Shown one piece after another: positions 53,415 to 61,900 of a DNA stretch of 64,000 nt. Numbering within the stretch: the stretch's first letter is position 1; each line of letters starts with the position of its first letter. The notes below the pieces were generated by a model. The model was not told where the DNA came from. It did no database searches and was given only the letters and a program-made list of their open reading frames with translations. Both the position numbers and the translations under genes were made by a program. Source of the DNA: Nannocystis punicea (GTDB taxonomy: Bacteria > Myxococcota_A > Polyangia > Nannocystales > Nannocystaceae); NCBI RefSeq assembly GCF_026965555.1, contig NZ_CP114040.1:11486001-11550000 (forward strand). The letters are read 5' to 3'.

Positions 53415-56400
53415 TCAGCGCGGCTTCGTGTCGTGCCCCGTCAACGAGCTGCTGGTGCGCTCGAGCGCGTAGGCGATCCCGTTCTGCAGCGTCCCTTGCG
53501 TCACGATCCCGCCGAAGTCGATCTGCAGGCTGATGAGCGCCTGCGCCACGTTGGGGCGGATGCCCGTGAGGACGGCCAGGACGCCGAGCAGCCGGAGCGC
53601 GGACGCGGTGCGGAGGAGCGTGCTCGCCACGTCGGTGTCGACGATGTTCACGCCGGTGATGTCGATGATGACGACCTCGGCGCGGTTCGCCTGCGCGCCC
53701 TGCAGCGCCGTCGCCAGCACCTCCTGCGCCCGCTTCGAGTCCATCGTCCCGATCAGCGGCATCACCATGACGCGGTCCGTGATCGGGATGAACGGCGTGG
53801 AGAGCTCCGCCAGCCGCTCGTTCTGCACGCGGATGATCTCCTCCTGGAGGGCCACGCGTGCCTGCTCGCTGCGTTCGCGCTCGGTGAACTCGACCCGGAG
53901 CTGCTCCTCGGTCCGGTAGAGCGCCTCGGTCCGCTCCTGCACGTGCTTGTACAGCAGGGCGTTCTCGACCGCGATCGCCGCCTGGGTCAGGAACAGCTTC
54001 AACAGCTCCGTCTGGGCCTCCGAGAACGCGTTCTTGGCGATGCTGTTCTCGAGGTAGAGCATCCCCGTCGCGCGCCCCTGGTGCGTCATCGACAGGCACA
54101 GGATCGACTTCGGTTGGTTCGCCGCGACGTACGGGTCGGCGGCGAAGCGCGGCTCCTGCGAGACGTCGCCCGAGATCACCGCGTCGCCCGTGCGGGCCAC
54201 GTACTGCACCACGCTGCGCGGGATGTCCGAGCTCGTCTCGATCGGCACGCCCGGGTTCGCCGCGCCGGCCCCGTCCACCGACCGCGACGCCTGGACGATC
54301 AGTCGCCGCTCGCGCTCGAGGATCAGCACGCCCTTCTGGGCGCCGGCGCTCTTGATGACCACGTCCATCAGGCGGTCGACGACCTTCTCGAGCACCACCT
54401 CACCGGCGATCACCTGCGCCGAGCGGATGACCGCCTCGACGTTGAGGAAGCTGGCGTTCAGCTTGGTCGTCGACGACGGCCGGCGCCGCGGGGACGGCGA
54501 CGACGAGCGGACGTCGCGGGCCCCCGGGAGCGTCACGCCCTGCGTGATGAGCTCCGGGAAGCGGGCCATCAGGTCCTCCATCTTGGCCGTCGCGCCCCAG
54601 TACAGGTAGCCGTGGTACGCGTCCGTCATGTACGCGCGGGCGATGCGGGTGCGGCCCTTGCCGAGGTAGAACCGCGCGCAGACCTCGCTCGCCATCGCCG
54701 CGTCGCGCCAGAACCCGTTCTCCTTGGCCAGGTCGATCGCCTGGTCGTACAGCGTGGCGGCCTCGTCCTCGCGGCCGCGCACCCGCGCCACCTCGGCCTT
54801 CACGAGCGTGTGCTTGTGGCCGTAATTCGCGACGCACAGCTCGGCCCAGCGGCCCAGCTCCGTCTGGCGCTGGGCGATGATCTCGAGGTATCGCTCCTTC
54901 TGCTCCGGCGGGCTCGTGTCGCACAGCGCCGCGTACGTCAGGCAGGCGTAGAACGTCACGTCCGTGGTGAAGAAGTGGCTCGACCAGCCGGCGATGACCT
55001 TCTCCAGCGGCTCGAGCAGCGTCAGAGCCCCGGCGAAGTCGCCGTAGAGGTAGCAGAGCTGCTGCTTCAGCGTGTAGTACCAGCCGACGACGGTGCTGAG
55101 CTTGTTCTCCTCGCCGGTGCGCAGGAACGCCGCCTCGTCGAAGCCCTCGCTGTCCCACGAGTTCCAGCCCGCCGTCAGCCCCTTCAGGGTCGCGATCACC
55201 TGCTTCGCGCCCTTCAGGATCAGCGTCGTCATCCGCTCGTTGGTCCGCTCCATCAGCTTGAGGTTTTGATCGATCTCCTCCTCGAGCTCCTCGAGCTCGT
55301 CGCCGCGGGCGAGCTTGGTCGAGATCAGATGGATGCAGGAGTACGACGCGAACGCCAGGTCTCCCGACTCGAAGCCGACCTGCCGGACGCGCTCGAGCGC
55401 CTTGAGCACCGCCGCCAGCGGCTCGAAGAAGTGGAGCAGCGCCGCGTGCATCGCCAGCAGCCTGCAGGTCAGGCGCGCGTCCTTCCGCCGCTCGTTGAGC
55501 TCCGTCGACAGCTTCGAGAACTCGTACGCCTCGCGGTAGCGGTCCGGCGTGCCGCCGTAATTGGGGATGCCGCCGAGGCAGAGCACCGCGTGCAGGCCGT
55601 AGCCGAACGCCGAGCCGAACGCGTTGCCGTGCTCGATCGAATAGTTGACCAGCTTGGCGACCAGCAGCGGCCCCAGCGACGGGTCGACGGCGATGGCGAC
55701 CGACGCGAGGTCGGCGAGGATCGTGATCACCGCCTGCTTCGCCGGGTCGGTGACGGCCGGCAGGTCGACGAGCTCGCTGATCGTGCGGGTCTGCAGGGTC
55801 GCCTGGAGGGCGCGGGTCTCGCCCACGAGCATCGCCGCGCGCTGCTCGGCGCTCTCGGGGATCTCCACGCCCAGCAGGGAGACCGCGGTGAGGCCGGACT
55901 TGACGGCCTCCATCAGCTTGCCGAACGCCATGTAGAACGTCAGGCAGGACCCGTGGACGCGCGCGCGGTCGACGTCGTCGCGCGCGTGGGCGAGGGCGGC
56001 CTTGAGCAGCCGTTCTGCCGCGGTGAAGTCGCCGCTGAGGTACTTGGCGGCGGCGAGCTCCGTGTGAATGGCGAGCGTGAGCGCGTACTCGTCGGTCCAG
56101 GAGCGCTCCTCGAGCAGCGACAGGCCGGACTCGAGGTAGCGGGCCGCGGCGTCGTAAGCGGCGCCCTCGGCCGCCCTCCGCCCGGCGTCGAGGTCCAGGC
56201 GCGCGACCGCCAGGCGCTCCGCCGGGTCGGTGATCAGGCTGGCGCCGCGGCTCATGTGCCCGGCGATCTCGAACAGCTCGCCGTCGCCGTCGTCGCGGCG
56301 GCCGTTGGCCAGCATGAGCCGGCCGATCACGAGGTGCTGCGCCTGCCGCTGCGGCTCCGGGACGATCGAATAGGCGGCCTGCTGGACGCGGTCGTGCAGG

Positions 56401-58472
56401 AAGCGATACGTCGCGTTGACCGCCGCGATGAGCTCCTCCTCGACGCTCTGCTGGCCCTCCTGGGCCGACACCTCGAAGAACCGCGAGTCGGCGTCGGTCG
56501 GCACCACGAGGCCCGCGCGCAGCGCCTCCCACAGCTCGGCCGCGACCTCGCGGCGCGACTTGCCGGCGACCAGGGACAGCGTGTGGAGGTCGAAGGTGTG
56601 GCCGATGCACGCGGCGAGCGTGAGGACCTTCTGGGCGCCGACGGGGAGCTGCTGGATCTTCTCCGCCATGAAGTCGATGACGTTGTCCGTCACCTTCGTC
56701 CGCTGGATGCCGGCCATGTCCCACGCCCAGGCGCGGGAGTTGAGGTCGAAGTACAGCAGCTTCTTCTGGTGCAGCGTCTTCAGGAACTGGCCGATGAAGA
56801 ACGGGTTGCCCTGGGTCGTCGCGAACACCAGCGCGGCGAGCGGCTCGGAGCGCTCGCGCGGGCAGCCGAGCGTGTCGGCGATCAGCTGGCTCACCGTCGG
56901 TCGGGCCAGCGGCTCGAGGGTAATTTCGCTGACGTTGGCCTGCGCCTTGCGGATCTCCGCCAGCGTCATCGCGAACAGGTGGGTCGCGTCGACCTCGTTG
57001 TCGCGGTAGGCCCCGAGCACGAGCATGTGGCTCAGGTCGGACTCGGTCAGCAGCGCCTGGAGCAGCCGCAACGAGGCCGGGTCGGCCCACTGGAGGTCGT
57101 CGAGGAACAGCGCGAGCGGGCGCTGCTGGCTGGGGAACGCGCGGCAGAAGTTCTTGAACGTCAGGTTGAAGCGGTTCTGCGCCTCGGTCGGGCCGAGCGC
57201 CTGGACCGGCTCTTGTTGGCCGATGACGAGCTCGAGCTCGGGGATGAAGTCGACGAGGAGCTGGCCGTTCGCGCCGACGGCGTCCTTGAGCCGGCCGCGC
57301 CAGGCCGCGAGCGACTCCGGCGGCTCGGTGAGGATCGTGCGGATGAGCTCGCGGAAGACGTGGGCGACGGCCGCGTACGGCGTGGCGCGATTGAGGTGGT
57401 CGAACTTCCCCGCGACGAAGTACCCGTTGCTCTGGGCGATCGTCTGGTGGATCTCGTTGACGAGGGCGGTCTTGCCGATGCCCGAATAGCCCGACACGAG
57501 CAGGAGCTCGATCGGGCCCTCGGAGGCGCGCTTCCACACCTCGCGGATGACCGCGAGCTCCGCCTCGCGCCCGTAGAGCTTCTGCGGGATCCGCAGCTTG
57601 TCGACGAAGTCGTGGCGACCGAGCGGGAACGAGTCGATCGTGGCCTTCGTCGCCAGCCGCTCGAGGCACTCCACGAGGTCCGCGCGGAGGCCGTGCGCGG
57701 TCTGATAGCGGTCGTCCGGGCTCTTGGCCAGGAGCCGCGTGATGATGTCCGAGAGGACCTTCGGCGTGCCGCGCTTGACCTCGTGCGGGGGCTTCGGCAG
57801 CCGAGCAATGTGGCTGTGCACGAGGTCCATGAAATCGGTCGTGTCGAATGGCAGCACCCCGGTCGTCATCTCGTAGAGCGAGACGCCCAGCGAGTAGAGG
57901 TCCGTCCGGGAGTCGATCGAGTAGCTGACGCGGCCGGTCTGCTCGGGCGAGACATAGGCCAGAGTGCCCTCGAGCGCGGCCGGGCTCGTCACCTTCTGCG
58001 CCTCCTGCGACAGGCGCGTGGCGCTGCCGAAGTCGGTGATCTTGGCCTCGAGCGTGGCCATGTCGACGATGATGTTGTGCGGCTTGACATCCATGTGGAT
58101 GACGCCGCTCTGGTGCAGGGACTCGAGCGTGCCCGCGATCGAGACGGCGAGCGTGAGCGTCTCCTTGGTCGTCAGCTCGCGCTGGCCGATGACCTCGCTC
58201 AGCGCGAGGCCGCCGCGGGACTCGACGATGAGCGCGAGGTTGTTGCCGATCGTCTCGAGGCCGTACACCTTGGCGACGCCGGGCAGGTTCAGGCCCCGCG
58301 TCACCGCGTATTCGTATTTGATCTTCGCAATCTCGGCCGCGGTCGGCAGCGCGCTCTTCAGGCGCTTGACGATGACAGCGAGCTTGTCGTGGTTCCGGTA
58401 GCCCCGGTAGACGACCGTCGAGGCGGACTCGTGGATGGCCTCGGTGAGCGTGTATTCCGTCGTGCTGGTCAT
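53415..58472 (-). CDS. Ser/Thr kinase - AAA ATPase - GAF - STAS signalling protein
   Basis: 1,685 residues. The kinase domain (about 10-265) has IVKRL (ATP lysine), HMDVKPHN near 126 (catalytic Asp kept, HRD arginine replaced by Met) and DFGSA near 146. The ATPase domain carries the P-loop GYSGIGKT near 324 and LALFLDDLQWAD further on. A long TPR-like helical region follows (about 640-1,300), then a GAF domain (about 1,350-1,510), a coiled coil and a C-terminal STAS domain (about 1,560-1,680). Known relatives with kinase-ATPase-GAF order end in a histidine kinase or other output; here STAS replaces it. The two RsbR positions are Ser (TMDSKRA) and Thr (IVDTDVAS). It is divergent from the NRPS gene with 496 bp between starts. 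Confidence 0.9.
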   Translation of the reverse strand: MTSTTEYTLTEAIHESASTVVYRGYRNHDKLAVIVKRLKSALPTAAEIAKIKYEYAVTRGLNLPGVAKVYGLETIGNNLALIVESRGGLALSEVIGQRELTTKETLTLAVSIAGTLESLHQSGVIHMDVKPHNIIVDMATLEAKITDFGSATRLSQEAQKVTSPAALEGTLAYVSPEQTGRVSYSIDSRTDLYSLGVSLYEMTTGVLPFDTTDFMDLVHSHIARLPKPPHEVKRGTPKVLSDIITRLLAKSPDDRYQTAHGLRADLVECLERLATKATIDSFPLGRHDFVDKLRIPQKLYGREAELAVIREVWKRASEGPIELLLVSGYSGIGKTALVNEIHQTIAQSNGYFVAGKFDHLNRATPYAAVAHVFRELIRTILTEPPESLAAWRGRLKDAVGANGQLLVDFIPELELVIGQQEPVQALGPTEAQNRFNLTFKNFCRAFPSQQRPLALFLDDLQWADPASLRLLQALLTESDLSHMLVLGAYRDNEVDATHLFAMTLAEIRKAQANVSEITLEPLARPTVSQLIADTLGCPRERSEPLAALVFATTQGNPFFIGQFLKTLHQKKLLYFDLNSRAWAWDMAGIQRTKVTDNVIDFMAEKIQQLPVGAQKVLTLAACIGHTFDLHTLSLVAGKSRREVAAELWEALRAGLVVPTDADSRFFEVSAQEGQQSVEEELIAAVNATYRFLHDRVQQAAYSIVPEPQRQAQHLVIGRLMLANGRRDDGDGELFEIAGHMSRGASLITDPAERLAVARLDLDAGRRAAEGAAYDAAARYLESGLSLLEERSWTDEYALTLAIHTELAAAKYLSGDFTAAERLLKAALAHARDDVDRARVHGSCLTFYMAFGKLMEAVKSGLTAVSLLGVEIPESAEQRAAMLVGETRALQATLQTRTISELVDLPAVTDPAKQAVITILADLASVAIAVDPSLGPLLVAKLVNYSIEHGNAFGSAFGYGLHAVLCLGGIPNYGGTPDRYREAYEFSKLSTELNERRKDARLTCRLLAMHAALLHFFEPLAAVLKALERVRQVGFESGDLAFASYSCIHLISTKLARGDELEELEEEIDQNLKLMERTNERMTTLILKGAKQVIATLKGLTAGWNSWDSEGFDEAAFLRTGEENKLSTVVGWYYTLKQQLCYLYGDFAGALTLLEPLEKVIAGWSSHFFTTDVTFYACLTYAALCDTSPPEQKERYLEIIAQRQTELGRWAELCVANYGHKHTLVKAEVARVRGREDEAATLYDQAIDLAKENGFWRDAAMASEVCARFYLGKGRTRIARAYMTDAYHGYLYWGATAKMEDLMARFPELITQGVTLPGARDVRSSSPSPRRRPSSTTKLNASFLNVEAVIRSAQVIAGEVVLEKVVDRLMDVVIKSAGAQKGVLILERERRLIVQASRSVDGAGAANPGVPIETSSDIPRSVVQYVARTGDAVISGDVSQEPRFAADPYVAANQPKSILCLSMTHQGRATGMLYLENSIAKNAFSEAQTELLKLFLTQAAIAVENALLYKHVQERTEALYRTEEQLRVEFTERERSEQARVALQEEIIRVQNERLAELSTPFIPITDRVMVMPLIGTMDSKRAQEVLATALQGAQANRAEVVIIDITGVNIVDTDVASTLLRTASALRLLGVLAVLTGIRPNVAQALISLQIDFGGIVTQGTLQNGIAYALERTSSSLTGHDTKPR

Positions 58473-58968
58473 GATGGGGTCGCCTGCTCCGCTCCGACTC
58501 GCTCGAAAGCCCGTGAGGGACGTGTGAACGCTGTCACCCCGCCCCCCTCGTGTTCTCGCCCGGCGAGACGCTGTTCCTTCGCGGCGGACGGCGAGCGCGG
58601 TTTCGCCTGTCCGCGGGCACTCAGGCACTAGGAAGCACACGGGCGGAGGCCGTGTCAACGGCCTCGACCCAGCGCGACCGTGACGACGCACCTTGCCCAC
58701 ATGAGGCTCGATGTAGCCGTGGCCGCCCGCGCGCCGCCCCCACGCCCGGCCGCGGATGCAGTCGAGACACGAGCGCAGAATGACATCAGGCCCGCCCGGG
58801 CACTACCCACTATGTTTTTTCACCGTTTTACCGTCGGTTCTCCCGATGCTAGACTGCCTCGAACGGAGCTTCCCCCGTTATTTCTCTCAATTTCGCGCGC
58901 GCACCGTGGTTCGCCGATGGTGGCGGTGTCGGGCGCGCTGGTCATGACGATCGGGTCAATGGGGGTTT
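58473..58968. other. Divergent kinase/NRPS intergenic region
   Basis: About 500 bases, AT-richer around 58811-58890 than its surroundings, without a gene. It must contain promoters for the kinase gene and the peptide synthetase. One candidate promoter for the latter is listed separately. Confidence 0.5.
58827..58855 (+). promoter_or_regulatory. Candidate sigma70-type promoter for the NRPS gene
   Basis: TTTACC (58827-58832) and TAGACT (58850-58855) each match the consensus boxes in four of six bases and have 17 bases between them. The predicted leader to the NRPS start is about 105 bases. Confidence 0.35.
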
Positions 58969-61900
58969 ATGATGGATGATTCGATCTGTGCGCCTCTCTC
59001 CACGGAGCAGGCGAGAATGTGGGTGCTGGCTCGATTCCATGGCGCGCTGCCAGCTTTTCACGAGCGCGGCGCGGTGTGGCTGGACGGCGAGGTCGACGCT
59101 GCGCAGATTCGCCGGGCGCTCGGTTCCATCGTCGCGCGTCACGAGGCGCTGAGGACCACGATCACCGAGGTATGCGGACAGCCGGCGCAGATCGTCCGAC
59201 CGCCGACGGAGCCCGCGCTCCGGGTCGTACATCTCGATTCGGACGGCCACAAGGCCTCGGACGGGGACGCGCTCGCGGTCGCCGCGGAAGAGGCCTGCAT
59301 TCCGTTCGATCTCGAGCAGGGTCCGCTGTTTCGCGTGACCCTGCTCCGCCTGCACGAGCGACGGCACCTCCTCGTCCTCGTCATGCATCATATCGCCTCC
59401 GACGGAGATGCCAGCATCGAGCTGTTCTTCGCCGAGTTGTTCGCGGCCTACCACGGCGATCGTCCGTCTCCGCTACCCCTGCAATATCAAGACTACGCGC
59501 GCTCGCAGGTCGACCACGACCCCGAAGTGCTCGCCCGCCAGCTCGCCTATTGGCGGGCCGAGCTCTCCGACGCCCCGGTCTCCATCGCATTGCCCGTCGA
59601 TCGACCGCGGTCCGCCGCGCAGACCTTCGCCGGCGCCCACGAGGAGCGCCGGCTCGAGCCCGGCCTCACCGCGGCGCTCCGCGTCTTCGCCGGCGAGCTG
59701 GGCGTCGACCTGTATTCGCTCCTGCTCGCCGCGCTCGAGAGCGTCCTCCACCGGCACAGCCATCAAGACGATATCCTCGTCGGCGCCCCGCTCGCGGGCC
59801 GGGCTCACCCGGACCTGCGAGGAATCATCGGCTACTTCGGCAATCCGGTGGTGTTCCGGGGGCGGTTCGCCGGAGATCCGTCATTCCGCGAGTTCGCGCA
59901 GGGGCTCCACCGCGCGGTACAGGGGGCGCGCGAGAACGGCGAGGTGTCGTTCCAGGCGGTGGTGGAGACGCTGGCGCCGCCGCGAGACCCGAGCCGGACT
60001 CCCCTCTTTCAGGTGCTCTTTCACCTGCGTCCGCCGCCGCGCGCGCCACGACAGGGCTCGTCCTTCGTGATGACGCCGGTCGACGTCGACCTGCCCCACG
60101 TCGCGTACGACCTCATCGTGACCGTCCAGGAGGTCGCCGGCGGCCTGACGACGCGGGCGGAATACAACCGGGACCTGTTCGACCCGGCCACCGTCGCGCG
60201 GCTGCTCGGACACTGGGAGGTGCTGCTCCGCGGCGCCGCCCAGGACCCCGACGCACGGGTGTCGCGGCTGCCGCTGATGACCGCGGACGAGCGCCGCAGC
60301 GTCCTCGCCGGGCTCGACATGTCTGTGCCTTCGCGCGGCGCAGACCGCCTCCACGTGCGGTTCGAGGCGCACGCGCGGCGGGCTCCGGACGCGCCGGCGT
60401 TGTGCTTCGACGCGACGATGACGTACGGCGAGCTCGATCGCCGGAGCAACCAGGTCGCTCACCTCCTGCGGAAGTTCGCGGTCGGGCCCGACGTGCTCGT
60501 CGGCGTGTGCATGGATCGCTCGTGCGACATGCTCGTGGCCATGCTCGGGATCCTCAAGGCGGGCGGCGCCTACGTGCCGTTCGACCCGGCGCACCCGGCC
60601 CAGCGCCTCGAATTCATGCTCGCGGACTCCGAGGTCGCGGTCCTCCTCAGCAAGGATCGTTACACGACCTGGGTGCCCGCCGATCGCACCAAGGTCGTGC
60701 GGTTCGACGCCGAGCGTGCGCTCCTCGACGCGGAGCCGGTGCACGCGGTCGAGCCGCTGGCGGGTGAAGGCCCGGAGAACCTCGCGTATGTGATGTACAC
60801 GTCCGGGTCGACCGGGAAGCCCAAAGGCGCGGGCGTTCAGCACCGCTGCGTGCTCAACCTGGTCGTCGACACCGATTACATGCAGGTCGAGCCGGACGAC
60901 CACGTGGCCCAGACGGCCAACGCCTCGTTCGACGCCGCGACCATGGAGATCTGGGGCGCCCTCATGCACGGCGCGGAGCTCGTCGGCATCACCCGCGACG
61001 TCGCCCTGTCGCCGGAGACGCTCGCGCGGAAGATCGCGGCCCACCCGATCACCGTGATGGTCCTGACGCCCGCCCTGTTCGCCCAGGTCGCGCGCGAGCT
61101 CCCGGGCGCGTTCGCCCCGCTGAAGACGCTGGTGTGCGGCGGCGATGCGCTCGAGCCCGAGGCCGTGCGCATGGTGCTCGAGGCCGGCCCGCCGCAGAAC
61201 CTCGTCAACGGCTACGGGCCGACCGAGACGACCACCTGCGCGACGTGGTTCCGCGTCGAGCAGCCGCCGCCGCCGGGTGCTTCGATCCCGATCGGCCGAC
61301 CGGTCGCGCGCGCGACCGCCTACATCCTCGACCGCCACCAGCAGCCCGCGCCGATCGGCGTCAGCGGCGAGATCTGGATCGGCGGCGAGGGCGTCGGGCG
61401 CGGCTATTTTCGCCGGCCCGCGCTCACTGCGGAGCGGTTCCTGTGCGATCCGTTCGCGGCCAGGCCGGGGGCCACGATGTACCGGACCGGCGACCTCGGG
61501 CGCGTGCGCGAGGACGGGACGATCGAGTTCCTCGGGCGCATCGATCACCAGCTGAAGATCCGCGGGTTTCGCATCGAGCTCGGCGAGATCGAGGCCGCGA
61601 TCGCGGAGCAGGCCGGCGTGCGACAGGCAGCGGTGATCGCCCCGGTGATCGGCGGCGAGCGGCAGGTGCTCGCCTACGTGGCGACGAATCGCGGGGACAA
61701 CCTCCGCGGGACGGACGACGCCTTCGTCCGCGGCCTGCGGCGCGCTCTGGCCCTGCGGCTGCCGGATTACATGATCCCCGCGGCCTTCTACCTGCTCGAG
61801 GCCCTCCCGCTCACGCCGAACGGGAAGCTCGACCGCAAGGCCCTGCCGGCGCCCGACGAGTCGCGACCCTCCACCGGCCGCGAACACGTGGCGCCGCGCT

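Noticed and set aside
53052..58631. 1,859-codon open frame on the plus strand opposite the kinase gene
   Set aside because: Arg/Leu/Val-rich composition without domain, and it mirrors a clearly real gene. Long antisense frames are expected in DNA with very high third-position GC.
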